Positions 1-10,276 of a DNA stretch of 64,000 nt are shown here, in pieces (position 1 is the stretch's first letter; every line of letters starts with the position of its first letter). Source of the stretch: Devosia sp. (GTDB taxonomy: Bacteria; Pseudomonadota; Alphaproteobacteria; Rhizobiales; Devosiaceae). The translations under genes and the position numbers were made by a program. Location of the stretch: assembly GCA_017794705.1 (NCBI GenBank), contig CP051235.1:2109010-2173009 (forward strand). Direction: 5' to 3'. The notes under the pieces are model-generated. The model saw only the letters and a list, made by a program, of their open reading frames with translations, was not told the origin of the DNA and did no database searches.

Positions 1-743
1 CGCAAGGTTCGGGCCGGCGGCAGGGCAATGCGCTGGTGGGTGGCTACGGGGTAATCGCTGATGGGCAAAGCCTGGCCATCATGGATTCCGGGCGGGTGCC
101 GGCTGCCGCTTATTCCGGTGAGGCGCATGCCAGCGCACTGGCGCTGGAATTCAGCCATGGCAAGGAGCTGGTGTTCGGCAATTGCGGACCGGCGCCGGCG
201 GAACTGGAAGAGAATCGGCAACTGTTCCGAATCGGGTCCACCCATTCCGGCCCGACCATCGATGACCAGTCGAGCGCCCGGTTCGGACGCGCCGGTGCGC
301 TGCTCAATTATGGCGACAAGCCCTATATCGAGGTTGATCGTGACGAGGCCTCGATGCTGGCACGCACCTCGGGTTTCCGCTCGCGGTTCGGCGTGCAGAT
401 CGAGCGGCGTGTGACGCTGATGAGCTCGGGCGAAACACTGGTCGGCCAGGACAAGCTGATCAGCCCCGGCGGCCGCCGAAACCTCAAGGGCGAACTGACC
501 ATCAGGTTCCATCTGGCGCCGGGGGCGCGGGCGAGCCGGGCGGAAGGCGGCGAGATGATCCTCATTCAACTGGGATCGGGTGCGCGCTGGAGCTTTTTAT
601 GGGAGGCGGCGACGGCGCATATCGAGGATAGCGTGCGTCAGTCGAGCCATATCGGGTTTTACCGGACGCAGCAGATCGTTTTGACCGCGGCAGTGGCGGC
701 GGATGCGGAAGTCGCCTGGATTTTCACAAAGCAGACGGGATAA
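1..743 (+). CDS. Heparinase II/III-like protein, C-terminal part (partial)
   Basis: The reading frame is open from the left edge (first whole codon at base 3) to the TAA at 741-743, so only the C-terminal ~246 residues are visible. The pattern of a short beta-rich segment with STHSGPTIDDQSSARF resembles the C-terminal half of the alphaproteobacterial heparinase II/III-like family, whose members are predicted polysaccharide lyases. The gene directly precedes purH, as it does in many Rhizobiales, which supports the call. The catalytic (alpha/alpha) toroid lies outside the window, so substrate and activity cannot be judged. The first in-frame start-like codon, GTG at 36, is internal and not the true start. 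Confidence 0.7.
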   Translation, partial: QGSGRRQGNALVGGYGVIADGQSLAIMDSGRVPAAAYSGEAHASALALEFSHGKELVFGNCGPAPAELEENRQLFRIGSTHSGPTIDDQSSARFGRAGALLNYGDKPYIEVDRDEASMLARTSGFRSRFGVQIERRVTLMSSGETLVGQDKLISPGGRRNLKGELTIRFHLAPGARASRAEGGEMILIQLGSGARWSFLWEAATAHIEDSVRQSSHIGFYRTQQIVLTAAVAADAEVAWIFTKQTG

Positions 744-818
744 AGCGGGCCGGGCTGTTTCCACTGCGGTCCGCAGGTGCTATCGCGCTTGCAACACAGG
801 TAGCTGGAGCCTCACCAG

Positions 819-2414
819 ATGAGCCAAGCCGATGGCCGGACAAAAGTCCGCCGCGCCCTTTTGTCGGTATCCGACAAGGCGGGCATCGAAGAATTTGCCC
901 GGGCGCTTTCCGGACTGGGCGTGGAACTGGTCTCCACCGGCGGCACCCGCAAGAAGCTGGAAGAAGCCAATATCCCGGTCATCGACATTTCCGAACTGAC
1001 CGGGTTTCCCGAGATGATGGACGGGCGGGTGAAGACGCTTCATCCAAAGGTGCATGGCGGGATCCTCGCCGTACGTGACAAGGATGCGCACCGCTCCTCG
1101 ATGCGCATTCACCAGATCCCGTGGATCGACCTGGTGGTGGTCAATCTCTATCCTTTCGAGGATACGGTTGCGAAAGGCGCCGACTACGACACCGCCATCG
1201 AGAACATCGATATCGGTGGACCGGCGATGATCCGCTCGGCGGCCAAGAACCACGCCTCGGTGACCGTGGTGGTCGACCCGTCGGACTATGAAGCGGTAGT
1301 CGAAACGCTTTCCGATGATGGCGAAGTGCCGTTTGCATTGCGTCAGAAACTGGCGGCCAAGGCCTATGCGCGCACTGCCAATTATGACGCGGCGATTTCC
1401 AACTGGTTCGCTAGGACACTCGAATATGATGACATGCCATGGCGGTCAGCCTCGGGCAAGCTGGCCGAGGTAATGCGCTATGGCGAGAACCCGCACCAGT
1501 GGGCGGGGTTCTATGTCGACGGTAGCGCGGCGGCGGGCGTCGCAACAGCAAAGCAGTTGCAGGGCAAGGAACTGAGCTACAACAATATCAATGACACGGA
1601 CGCCGCCTTCGAACTGGTGTCCGAGTTCGACCCGGCGGACGGGGCAGCCGTGGCGATCATCAAGCATGCCAATCCCTGCGGGGTGGGCCTCGGCCCGGAC
1701 GCGGTAACCGCCTATCAACGCGCCCTGAAATGCGACCCGCAAAGTGCTTTCGGGGGGATCGTGGCGGTCAATGTGGAAGTCACCAAGTCGCTGGCCGAAG
1801 AGATCGTCAACCTGTTCACCGAGGTGGTGATCGCCCCGGCGATTTCGGCAGGTGCGCTCGGCGTGTTCGCGACGAAGAAGAACCTGCGCGTGCTCGAAAC
1901 CGGGGCGCTGGGCGATGTTAAGCGCGACGGGATCATGGTCAAGTCGGTGGCTGGTGGGCTGTTGATGCAGTCGCGCGACAACAAGAATGTCGATGATTGC
2001 GAGTTGAGGGTGGTCACCAAGCGCCAGCCGACCGAGGCCGAGATGGCCGACCTGAAATTGGCGGCGAAGGTAGCCAAGCACGTCAAATCCAATGCCATCG
2101 TCTACGTCAAGGACGGGGCGACCGTGGGGATCGGCGCCGGACAGATGAGCCGTATTGATTCATCGGTGATCGCCCACCGCAAGTCGCAGAACGCAGCCGA
2201 ACAGGCGGGTGAAAAGGACGCGCTGACCAAAGGATCGGTGTTGGCCTCGGACGCCTATTTCCCGTTCGCCGACGGGCTGATGGCAGCGGTCGAGGCGGGA
2301 GCGACCGCGGCGATCCAGCCGGGCGGATCCATTCGTGATGACGAGGTTATCGCGGCGGCGGATGAAGCCGGGATTGCCATGGTGTTCACCGGCATGCGGC
2401 ATTTCAGGCACTAG
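819..2414 (+). CDS. purH: Bifunctional AICAR transformylase / IMP cyclohydrolase PurH
   Basis: Catalyses the last two steps of de novo purine synthesis: formylation of AICAR with 10-formyl-THF, then ring closure to IMP, in the cytosol. The 531-residue length is normal. The N-terminal MGS-like cyclohydrolase domain covers about residues 10-150 ([14 protein letters not shown] near 15, STGGT at 39-43). The transformylase domain follows, with RYGENPHQ at 220-227 and the signature KHANPCG at 282-288. The ATG at 819 has GGAG 10 bases upstream. It stands 75 bases after the heparinase-like gene and is probably transcribed with it or from its own promoter. An 11-bp inverted repeat follows the stop. 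Confidence 0.97.
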   Translation: MSQADGRTKVRRALLSVSDKAGIEEFARALSGLGVELVSTGGTRKKLEEANIPVIDISELTGFPEMMDGRVKTLHPKVHGGILAVRDKDAHRSSMRIHQIPWIDLVVVNLYPFEDTVAKGADYDTAIENIDIGGPAMIRSAAKNHASVTVVVDPSDYEAVVETLSDDGEVPFALRQKLAAKAYARTANYDAAISNWFARTLEYDDMPWRSASGKLAEVMRYGENPHQWAGFYVDGSAAAGVATAKQLQGKELSYNNINDTDAAFELVSEFDPADGAAVAIIKHANPCGVGLGPDAVTAYQRALKCDPQSAFGGIVAVNVEVTKSLAEEIVNLFTEVVIAPAISAGALGVFATKKNLRVLETGALGDVKRDGIMVKSVAGGLLMQSRDNKNVDDCELRVVTKRQPTEAEMADLKLAAKVAKHVKSNAIVYVKDGATVGIGAGQMSRIDSSVIAHRKSQNAAEQAGEKDALTKGSVLASDAYFPFADGLMAAVEAGATAAIQPGGSIRDDEVIAAADEAGIAMVFTGMRHFRH

Positions 2415-2435
2415 ATTTGTCTCACGCCGCGCACC

Positions 2436-2470
2436 GCATTGTCGATGACGCGGGTCGCTATCGACAATGC
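2436..2470. terminator. 11-bp inverted repeat after purH
   Basis: GCATTGTCGAT at 2436-2446 is perfectly complementary to ATCGACAATGC at 2460-2470, with a 13-base loop. It lies 21 bases after the purH stop, between purH and the convergent MFS gene, where a shared terminator would be expected. There is no T-run on either strand, so it may be an RNA 3'-end stabiliser or a protein-binding palindrome instead of an intrinsic terminator. Confidence 0.4.
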
Positions 2471-2562
2471 TGCGGCTCCGACGGGGCGCCGGATGACCGG
2501 CGGGGTCCTCGGCTTCGCCTCGTCCTTCATCGCTCCTGCGACCTCGGGTTTGGTGGGGCGTA

Positions 2563-3909
2563 TTAATCGCCCGTCTGTCTCACCCACATAAGCCCAATCG
2601 CCCCGAGTGCCAGAAGGGCGATGATCGGCAGGATGCCGATGCGCTGGCTCTGGGTCATGGCGGTGACGGCAGCGATGGCGAAGGGGCCGATGAAAGCGGT
2701 GGCGCGGCCGGTGAGGGCGTACAGCCCGAACGCTTTTGTGGCCTCGCCGGTGTGGACCTGGTCGATGAGCAGGGTGCGTGAAGCGGCCTGCAGCGAGCCG
2801 CCAGCGGCACCGATCAGGGCGCCTGCCACATAGAAAGTGATCAGCGGCAGGCTTTCATTTTCGACGGTCACGAAGAACAGGGTGACGTCCTGAGTTGTCG
2901 AAACGACGGTCAGACAGGCGAGGACCAGCACCCAGCACGAGGCGAAGGCGACCGGGCGTGGCCCGAAGCGGGCGTCGAGGCGGCCACCGATGAAGGCACC
3001 GATGGCGCCGGTGACGGCCGCGAGAATGCCGAATATGCCGATCTGGATGATGGAGAGGCCGAGCACGCCCGCTGCGTAGATGCCGCCAAAGGCATAGAGC
3101 GCATTGAGCCCGTCGCGGTAAAGCATCGAGGTGATCAGAAAGGCGAAGAAAGAGCGGCGCTGTGGCAGGGTCCTGAGCGTTTCACCCAGCTGTTTCAGCC
3201 CCTCGCCGACCCGCAAACCTGTGTTTGAGCGGGCGACGTCAGGGGTGAACATGAACAGCGGCAGCACGAAAATGAGATACCAGAGCGCCGAGAAGGGCGC
3301 CGAGGCGCGGTCGCCTTCATGCTGGGCGGGGTCGAGGCCGAGAATGGGATCAAGCCCGATCAGGGTCTTGCCGGTTTCGGCATCGGCGCTCATCAACCCG
3401 AGGGCGAAGATCAGCGACACCACGCCGCCGACGTAACCGAGGGCCCAGCCGGAGCCGGAAAGCTTCCCCATCTCGGCGCGGGGCACGAGGGTGGGCATCA
3501 TGGCATTGGCAAAAATGGCGGCGAATTCGATGCCGACCAGCGCCACCACGAAAGCGCCAAGTATGAAGGTGGCAACCAGCCCTGATTCCGAACCGCCGTA
3601 ATACATCAGGCCGGCGCCAATGATGGCGAGCAGGGAGAAAATGGCGATCCAGGGTTTGCGTGGACCCGAAGCGTCGGCGACCGCGCCGAGGACCGGCGCG
3701 AGGACGGCGATGATCAGGCCGGCGATACCGGTGGCCCAGCCCCACATGGCCTGGCCGTCGGCCGGGGTCGCGGCAACGCTGGCGGCGAAATAGGGGGCGA
3801 AGATGAAGGTGATGAGCAGCGTGTGATAGGGCTGGGCGGCCCAGTCAAACATCATCCAGGAAATGACGCCGCGGCGGTCGGCGTAGCGGGGCGCGGCGGC
3901 GTCAGTCAT
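2563..3909 (-). CDS. MFS transporter, UMF1/Atg22-like family
   Basis: Integral membrane protein of 448 residues with about 12 hydrophobic helices, the usual MFS layout. The N-terminal SWMMFDWAAQPYHTLL and the loop GAVADASGPRKPW are typical of the UMF1 (unknown major facilitator, Atg22-like) family. Related proteins are annotated as permeases, but the substrate is unknown. It starts 21 bases after the stop of the glutamate dehydrogenase gene on the same strand, so the two are probably co-transcribed, which could hint at amino-acid related transport; that link is inference only. No truncation is visible. Confidence 0.85.
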   Translation of the reverse strand: MTDAAAPRYADRRGVISWMMFDWAAQPYHTLLITFIFAPYFAASVAATPADGQAMWGWATGIAGLIIAVLAPVLGAVADASGPRKPWIAIFSLLAIIGAGLMYYGGSESGLVATFILGAFVVALVGIEFAAIFANAMMPTLVPRAEMGKLSGSGWALGYVGGVVSLIFALGLMSADAETGKTLIGLDPILGLDPAQHEGDRASAPFSALWYLIFVLPLFMFTPDVARSNTGLRVGEGLKQLGETLRTLPQRRSFFAFLITSMLYRDGLNALYAFGGIYAAGVLGLSIIQIGIFGILAAVTGAIGAFIGGRLDARFGPRPVAFASCWVLVLACLTVVSTTQDVTLFFVTVENESLPLITFYVAGALIGAAGGSLQAASRTLLIDQVHTGEATKAFGLYALTGRATAFIGPFAIAAVTAMTQSQRIGILPIIALLALGAIGLMWVRQTGD

Positions 3910-3930
3910 TTCAGGTCCCTCCCGGCGGGG

Positions 3931-6900
3931 TCAGTGACGTGCCAGGTCGGTCAAAAGACCGGCGGCGACGGACAGGCGGGAGACGGTCAGTTCACCCTCG
4001 GTCAGATCCTTGACCATCTTTTCAATACGGGCAATTTCGGCGGCATAGAGCCCATCCCAGGCCTCCATACGCTTGTTGACCGGCCCGTCATCGGCGGCCA
4101 GCACATCCTCGGAAATGTCGCGCTGGGCGCGCATCAGATTGGCCAGCGCCCGGTCAAGGGCCATGCGGTCATAGTGATCGGAAAGGATGATGGTGTTCGA
4201 CAGTTCGGTGATGCGTCCGAGATTGAAGCGGGAAAGCACGGCGAAATAGCCTTCGGCTGCCAGCTTGACCGGGCTGCCGGTCTGCTCTGCCAGAAGCACG
4301 ACATCGGTGCCCAGCGTGAGGACCGAGAGTTCGGCGATGCGGCGGGCCAGCGGGGCCGGCGTGCCGCCGCTTTCAAACCCCTTGGCCTGGCGGGCGGTGC
4401 TTTCGGCGATGAAGGGTGTCATCAGGCTGGCCAGTTGCGAACGCACTTCACCCAGGCCCTCGCTGTAGCGCTGAACAATCGGTTCGAGCCCGCCTTCAAA
4501 CGAGACATTGCGCAGGAACCACTGGGTCTTTTCAACCAGCAGGGTCTGCACTTCCGAATAGAGCGCCAGTTGCACGTCGCCCTTGACCTTGTTGTCGAGC
4601 TTGTCGATCTGGGCGTTCAACTCGGTCAGCCCGAAACTGTCGCGGGCGGCGGCATAGGCGAGGGCGACCTGTCCGGCGTCGGCGGAGGTAGCGCTGGTCA
4701 TGCGGCTGACATAGGCGGGGCCGCCGCGGTTGATCATGGCGTTGGCCAGCACCGTGGCAATCACCTCACGGCGCAGCCGGTGCCTTTCGATGGTCTCGGG
4801 ATATTTCTCGGCCAGCCTGTCCGGGAAGTAGCGGAACAGTTCACGGCCAAGATAGGGATCGTCCGGGACTGATGAATTGAGCAGGTCGTCGAACAGCGTG
4901 TTCTTTGAATAGGCGAGCAGCACGGCGAGTTCGGGCCGGGTCAGCGGCCGGTTGGTGTTGGCGCGTTCGGCCAATGCCACGTCGTCGGGCAGATATTCGA
5001 CCGCCCGGTCCAGTTCGCCCTCGCTCTCGAGACCCTGCATAAGGCTGGTCAGGTCCGGCAGCGCGTCCATGCCGCGCCGTTCTGTGAGCGACAGGATGAG
5101 GGACTGCAGATAGTTGTTTCTCAGGCAGAGCTCAGCGACTTCCTCGGTCATTTCGACAAGGAAATCATTGCGCTCGTCGATGCGCATCTGGTTATCACGG
5201 ACCAGCGCGCCCAGCGCGATCTTGATGTTGACCTCAAGGTCGGAGGAATTGACGCCGGCGGAATTGTCGATGGCGTCGGTGTTGATGCGGCCGCCGGTTG
5301 AGGCATATTCGATCCGGCCCAACTGGGTGATGCCGAGATTGGCGCCTTCGCCGATCACCTGGGCGCGGATCTGCTTGCCGGTGATGCGGATGGCGTCGTT
5401 GGCCCGGTCGCCGGCATCGGCGTTGCTCTCGGTGGTGGCGCGCACATAAGTGCCGATGCCGCCGAACCACAAGAGGTCGGCCGGGGCGCACAGGATTGCC
5501 GTCATCAGCTGCTGCGGGGTGACTGTGTCGGCCTGGATGTCCAGCGCATACTTGGCTTCGTCGCTCAGCTTGATCGCCTTCTGGCCGCGGGAGACAATCA
5601 TGCCGCCGGGGGAGAGCTGTTCCTTGTCATAGTCCTGCCAGCTCGACCGGCCTATTTCGAACAGGCGCTTGCGTTCCTCGAAGCTCGATGCCGGGTCGGG
5701 GTTGGGATCGATGAAAATGTCGCGGTGGTCGAAGGCGGCGATCAGCTTTGTCTTGTCGGACAGGAGCATGCCATTGCCGAAAACGTCGCCGGACATGTCG
5801 CCAACACCGACAGCGGTGAAGGGTTCGGTCTGGATGTCGCGGTCCATTTCGCGGAAATGGCGCTTGACGGCTTCCCAGCCGCCACGGGCGGTAATGCCCA
5901 TCTTCTTGTGGTCGTAGCCGGCCGATCCACCAGAGGCGAAGGCGTCGTCGAGCCAGAAATTGCGCGACTGCGAAATGGCGTTGGCGGTGTCGGAAAAGGT
6001 TGCGGTGCCCTTGTCGGCGGCGACCACCAGATAGGGATCATCGCCGTCATGCCGCACGACATCGGGCGGGGGCAAAACTTTCTCGCCGTCCAGATTGTCG
6101 GTGATATCGAGCAGGGCGCCGATGAAGATCTTGTAGCAGGCTGTGCCTTCGGCGAGGAACGTCTCGCGGTCCGGCGACGGCGGCATTTTCTTGGGCACGA
6201 AACCGCCCTTGGCACCGACAGGTACGATCACCGAGTTCTTGGTCATCTGCGCCTTGACGAGCCCGAGGATTTCAGTGCGGAAATCCTCCGGCCGGTCCGA
6301 CCAGCGCAGGCCGCCGCGGGCGATGGGGCCGCCGCGCAAATGGATGCCTTCGACCCTTGGGGCATAAACAAAAATCTCGCGGTACGGGCGGGGAGCCGGC
6401 ATGCCGTCGATCTTTTTGGGATCGAACTTGGTGGCCAGGGCCGGGCGCCGTTCGCCGTCGATGCGCTGGAAATAGTTGGTGCGCAGCGAACTTGTGATGA
6501 GGTTGAGGAAGTTGCGGATGATGCGGTCTTCATCAATCGAAGTGACCGCTTCCAGTGCCTGGTCGATACGCGCCTGAATGTCCTTTGTCTGCCGGGCCCG
6601 GTCACCCGACAGGTCCGGGTCGTGCATGGTGCGGAACAGGGCGATGAGGTCGCTGGCGATGGGGCCGCAACCGGACATGACCGTCCAAATGTAATGTTGG
6701 GAATGGGTGGTGCCGATCTGGCGCATGTAGCGTGACAGGCTGCGCAGGACCGCTATGTCATCCCATTCCATTCCGGCGGTCACGCAAAGCTGGTTGAACC
6801 CGTCGCTTTCCGCCTTGCCGGCCCAGATGGCCTTCAATCCGCGCTCCAGACGCGGCCCGAGACTGTCGACGTCGACCTCTTCGGCGGCGAGGCTGACCTG

Positions 6901-8691
6901 CATGACATGGATGCAGGCGTTGCGGCCGGAGCGGGGTTCCACGTTGAAGGTGGTTTCGTCAATGACCCGGAAGCCGAAATTCTCCAGCATCGGCACCCGG
7001 TCACTCAGCGGGATCGGGACCTCGGGGTGGTAGACCTTGAGACGCAGGGCGCCGCTGTCGCCTTCCGCCTCCAGCCGAACCGCCATGTCACCGCGGTCGC
7101 CGAGGCCCTTGAGGATATAGATGTCCTCAAGCGCCTGATGATGGGTGTTGCGGGCTTCGTAGCCGGGGGAAAAGGCATCCCAATAGTCCTTGACGCTGGC
7201 CGGGTCCTCGGCAGCGGAGAGGATCAGGTCGCCGAAGGTGCGGGTGAGGTCGGTGACTTCGGCTTCGACATCGGATCGGCGCGGGCGCGGGGTCACCCCG
7301 CCGTTGCGGCCGATGATGAAGTGGACGCGCACCATGTCGCCTTCGGGGAAATGCGGATAGTAGGCGGAAACGCGTCCGTCGTATTTGCGGGCGAAATAGG
7401 TGCCGATGCGGGCGCGCACATCACTGTCGTAGCGGTCGCGGGGCAGGAAGGTGAGAATGGAAACGAAATTGTCGAACCGGTCGATGCGCGGCAGCACTCG
7501 AACCTGCGGCCGGTCGGGCAGGCCGGCGATGATGGTGGCAAATTCGAACAGTTCGTTTTCGCCGATCTGGAAAAGCTCCTCGCGCGGATAATTGTCGAGG
7601 GCGGCCATCAGTGCCTTGCCGGCATGGGAACTGGGCTCGAAACCCGAACGGCGCATGACTTCGGCGATCTTCTTGCGGATCAGCGGCACCTCGGTATGCG
7701 GGGTGGCCAGCGACATGGAGGTGAACAGGCCGATGATCCGGAGTTCACCGGTCAGCTTGCCTTCCGGGCCGAACAGTTTGACGCCGATATAGTCCATGTG
7801 GCTGCGGCGGTGAACGCGGGCGCGGACATTGGCCTTGGTGACCATCAGCGGTTCGGCGGTCTGCAGGAACTCGATGTGCTGCGGGGTCATTTCCACATAG
7901 TTCGGCCCGTCGCGCAGGAACAGGTACTTGGGGTCTTCGAGAACCCCCAGTCCCTTGCCGTCGATGGGCACGAGATTGGCCTTGTCACCTTCGCCCTTGA
8001 GCCGGTATTCGCGCATGCCGAGGAATGTGAAATTGTGATCGGCCAGCCAGGCAAGGAAATGCAGGGTTTCGGCCATGGCAGCCGCCGGCACATCCGGTGG
8101 ATTTTCCCGGTAGGAGGAGATCAGAGATTTCAGCCGTTCCAGCATGGCGCGCCAGCCGCGTACGGTGCGGCGGACTTCGATGAGCACACCGTCGATCTCG
8201 GTGCGCATGGCATCGAGCACTTCCTGGTCGGCAATCAGGTCGAGGTGGACCTGCAGGAAACTTTCGGCGCGCACGCCGCGGCCACCCTGTTCCAGCACCT
8301 GCCAGGGCTCGACCTCGGAATTGATGGGCAGCACCGGGTGCGTGAACATCAATATGTTACCGCCGGTGGCGCGGATGGCGGCCAGCACCGAGTCCACCAC
8401 GAAGGGCATGTCGTTGAGGAAAATGTCGACGATCAGCCGGGGAGCGGAAGTGTCTTCGGTCGTCCACATGTTGATCGTGTGGCCACCGGTGGGGCGTTTG
8501 CCCAGCTTGGCGAAGGAGGTCTTGAGCAGGTCTATGAAGGCTTCCGGTTTGAAGCCTGCCAGGTCCTGGTTCTCGGTGGCCTGAATGGTGTGCGAGAGGA
8601 AATTGTAGAGGCTTTGGTCAGCATCCCGGATTTTTCCGGCCTCGTCGAGCATGGCTTGCTCCACACCGGAGTGGTATTTCCTCGTCGACAT
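3931..8691 (-). CDS. NAD-specific glutamate dehydrogenase, ~180 kDa class
   Basis: Converts glutamate to 2-oxoglutarate and ammonia with NAD+, feeding amino-acid carbon into the TCA cycle. At 1586 residues it matches the large L-GDH class (GdhB/GdhZ type, Pfam Bac_GDH), which carries long N-terminal regulatory segments around a GDH core. The core is recognisable from RGGLRWSDRPEDFRTE and GAKGGFVPKKMP, the latter holding the catalytic-lysine region, followed by the Rossmann region with GEGANLGITQLGR. The ATG at 8691 has GAGGG a few bases upstream. It is divergent from the flippase gene and leads into the MFS gene. Large GDHs are often allosterically controlled, but nothing in the sequence shows this directly. 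Confidence 0.95.
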   Translation of the reverse strand: MSTRKYHSGVEQAMLDEAGKIRDADQSLYNFLSHTIQATENQDLAGFKPEAFIDLLKTSFAKLGKRPTGGHTINMWTTEDTSAPRLIVDIFLNDMPFVVDSVLAAIRATGGNILMFTHPVLPINSEVEPWQVLEQGGRGVRAESFLQVHLDLIADQEVLDAMRTEIDGVLIEVRRTVRGWRAMLERLKSLISSYRENPPDVPAAAMAETLHFLAWLADHNFTFLGMREYRLKGEGDKANLVPIDGKGLGVLEDPKYLFLRDGPNYVEMTPQHIEFLQTAEPLMVTKANVRARVHRRSHMDYIGVKLFGPEGKLTGELRIIGLFTSMSLATPHTEVPLIRKKIAEVMRRSGFEPSSHAGKALMAALDNYPREELFQIGENELFEFATIIAGLPDRPQVRVLPRIDRFDNFVSILTFLPRDRYDSDVRARIGTYFARKYDGRVSAYYPHFPEGDMVRVHFIIGRNGGVTPRPRRSDVEAEVTDLTRTFGDLILSAAEDPASVKDYWDAFSPGYEARNTHHQALEDIYILKGLGDRGDMAVRLEAEGDSGALRLKVYHPEVPIPLSDRVPMLENFGFRVIDETTFNVEPRSGRNACIHVMQVSLAAEEVDVDSLGPRLERGLKAIWAGKAESDGFNQLCVTAGMEWDDIAVLRSLSRYMRQIGTTHSQHYIWTVMSGCGPIASDLIALFRTMHDPDLSGDRARQTKDIQARIDQALEAVTSIDEDRIIRNFLNLITSSLRTNYFQRIDGERRPALATKFDPKKIDGMPAPRPYREIFVYAPRVEGIHLRGGPIARGGLRWSDRPEDFRTEILGLVKAQMTKNSVIVPVGAKGGFVPKKMPPSPDRETFLAEGTACYKIFIGALLDITDNLDGEKVLPPPDVVRHDGDDPYLVVAADKGTATFSDTANAISQSRNFWLDDAFASGGSAGYDHKKMGITARGGWEAVKRHFREMDRDIQTEPFTAVGVGDMSGDVFGNGMLLSDKTKLIAAFDHRDIFIDPNPDPASSFEERKRLFEIGRSSWQDYDKEQLSPGGMIVSRGQKAIKLSDEAKYALDIQADTVTPQQLMTAILCAPADLLWFGGIGTYVRATTESNADAGDRANDAIRITGKQIRAQVIGEGANLGITQLGRIEYASTGGRINTDAIDNSAGVNSSDLEVNIKIALGALVRDNQMRIDERNDFLVEMTEEVAELCLRNNYLQSLILSLTERRGMDALPDLTSLMQGLESEGELDRAVEYLPDDVALAERANTNRPLTRPELAVLLAYSKNTLFDDLLNSSVPDDPYLGRELFRYFPDRLAEKYPETIERHRLRREVIATVLANAMINRGGPAYVSRMTSATSADAGQVALAYAAARDSFGLTELNAQIDKLDNKVKGDVQLALYSEVQTLLVEKTQWFLRNVSFEGGLEPIVQRYSEGLGEVRSQLASLMTPFIAESTARQAKGFESGGTPAPLARRIAELSVLTLGTDVVLLAEQTGSPVKLAAEGYFAVLSRFNLGRITELSNTIILSDHYDRMALDRALANLMRAQRDISEDVLAADDGPVNKRMEAWDGLYAAEIARIEKMVKDLTEGELTVSRLSVAAGLLTDLARH

Positions 8692-8844
8692 GTGGCCCTC
8701 AACCGACTCTGATTCTGCTCAGCTTCCCGCCAGCCAGCATGCTTGCGCGACAGGCAAATGTCCATGGCCAGAAATTCCGGCTGGTAAGACCCGGGTAGCG
8801 AGTTTGGCCCATAATGGCGCGCGCAAATTACTGATCGGAACCTC

Positions 8845-10188
8845 ATGAACAAGCCGGCGGAAATCGGAATTGGATCGGTCGTCCGAGATGGGCTGGGCAA
8901 GTCCGTGGCCTCGCTGATGATCAAGGTGGCAACGGCGGGGCTGACCTATTTCATGTTCGTGGTGCTGGCGCGCAGCATGGGCACCGAACATTACGGCCAT
9001 TTCGCCTTCGGCTTTTCGCTGGCGACCATGTTGGCGATCGGCGCCTCGATGGGCCAGCAGACCGCGATCTTGCGCTACTGGCCCGAGGATATGGGCAAGG
9101 GCGATGAAGCGGGGGCGATGAACGCCCTGAAGTCGGGCTGGGCGCTGACCCTGATCGCCTCCGTGGTACTCAGCCTGATGCTGTGTGCGGCGGCGCTGGT
9201 GTTCGGGCTGGTGACAGCGGATATGGGTCAGGTGCTGCACCTGTTTGCGGCCTCGTTGTTGATCCTGCCGATGGCGGCGGGCGAATACGGCTCGTCGGCA
9301 CTTCGGGCCCAGGGCTCGGTGTGGACGGCGCTTTTGCCGCGCGACGTGATCTGGCGGTCGCTGGTGCCGGGACTGGTGTGGCTGTTGTTCATCAGCGGCA
9401 CATCGCTGGGTGGTTCGCAGGCGCTGATGTTGACCGCGGCGTTGCTGGTGCTGGCACTGGTTCTGCAGGTGGTTGCGGCGCGGGCACGCAACTATCGCAA
9501 CGCGATCGGATTTTCGGGGCTGAAAGTCTATTGGCAGAAGCGCGGCGGGGCGTCGCGCTGGTTCCTTGCAGGCACTGTGCTCGACAGTGCAGCGCTTAAT
9601 TTCGACATCGTGCTGGTCGGCCTGTTTGTGGCGGTGGAGGCCTCGGGGCTTTATTTCAACGCTTTCCGCACGGCAGGGCTTCTGACCCTGTTCATGTTCG
9701 CCATCACGCTGGTGATCGCGCCGATGGTGGCGCGGCACTATCACGCCGGCGAAATGCGCCAGGCGCAGGCGATCACGGCCTTCTGCGCCTGGGCGGGGTT
9801 CTTGTTCTCGCTGGTGGTGTTTGCCGGCTTCGTTGTCTTCGGCGAACCGATCCTGTCGCTGTTCGGGGCGAGCTATGCCGAGGGCTATTGGGTGCTCATC
9901 ATTCTCAGCGTGGGTCTTTTGATGGATGCGGCGACCGGACCGACCCGCATCGTGATGATGATGACCGGGCATGAACGGCAGTATGTGAAGATTTTCGGCT
10001 CGATCATGCTGGCCGGGTTTGTGCTGCAACTGGTGGTCATCCCGCTGTTCGGGATCGTGGGGGCGGCGCTGGTCAACGCGGGCGCACGGATCGTCGCGCA
10101 GGTGGCGATTGCGGTCTGGACCCGGCGGCATGCGGGGATCGATACCAGCCTGTTCGGATTGGGCGCTTTGCTGCCCGGCCGGGGTTGA
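8845..10188 (+). CDS. Oligosaccharide flippase family protein (MOP/Wzx-like)
   Basis: A 447-residue polytopic membrane protein with about 12 predicted helices and the overall pattern of the multidrug/oligosaccharidyl-lipid/polysaccharide (MOP) exporters: an N-terminal SLMIKVATAGLTYFMF helix followed by LARSMGTEHYG, like Wzx and lipopolysaccharide biosynthesis proteins. Such proteins flip lipid-linked glycans across the inner membrane. No glycosyltransferases flank it, so the glycan is unknown. The ATG at 8845 has only a weak GGAA site. It is divergent from the glutamate dehydrogenase gene across 153 bases and ends 88 bases before leuC. Confidence 0.85.
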   Translation: MNKPAEIGIGSVVRDGLGKSVASLMIKVATAGLTYFMFVVLARSMGTEHYGHFAFGFSLATMLAIGASMGQQTAILRYWPEDMGKGDEAGAMNALKSGWALTLIASVVLSLMLCAAALVFGLVTADMGQVLHLFAASLLILPMAAGEYGSSALRAQGSVWTALLPRDVIWRSLVPGLVWLLFISGTSLGGSQALMLTAALLVLALVLQVVAARARNYRNAIGFSGLKVYWQKRGGASRWFLAGTVLDSAALNFDIVLVGLFVAVEASGLYFNAFRTAGLLTLFMFAITLVIAPMVARHYHAGEMRQAQAITAFCAWAGFLFSLVVFAGFVVFGEPILSLFGASYAEGYWVLIILSVGLLMDAATGPTRIVMMMTGHERQYVKIFGSIMLAGFVLQLVVIPLFGIVGAALVNAGARIVAQVAIAVWTRRHAGIDTSLFGLGALLPGRG

Positions 10189-10209
10189 GGCCTCACGTTC
10201 CGGGATTGC

Positions 10210-10238
10210 TTGACCGCACTTCGAGGGGGGCTTAGAAC
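10210..10238 (+). promoter_or_regulatory. Candidate sigma70 promoter of leuC
   Basis: TTGACC (10210-10215) and TAGAAC (10233-10238) are separated by 17 bases, a good match to the alphaproteobacterial housekeeping pattern. The predicted start near 10245 gives a short 5' leader of about 30 bases before the leuC ATG. I saw no leucine-rich leader peptide in that space. Confidence 0.45.
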
Positions 10239-10276
10239 CGGCCAAACCTCATTCAGCCCAACGGAACCAGCCTTTC

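Noticed and set aside
6907-8712. 601-codon open frame on the plus strand opposite the glutamate dehydrogenase gene
   Set aside because: It is the antisense of a clearly coding high-GC gene; its translation is rich in Gly, His, Val and Asp without any family, and no ribosome site fits. Such shadow frames occur all along the window.
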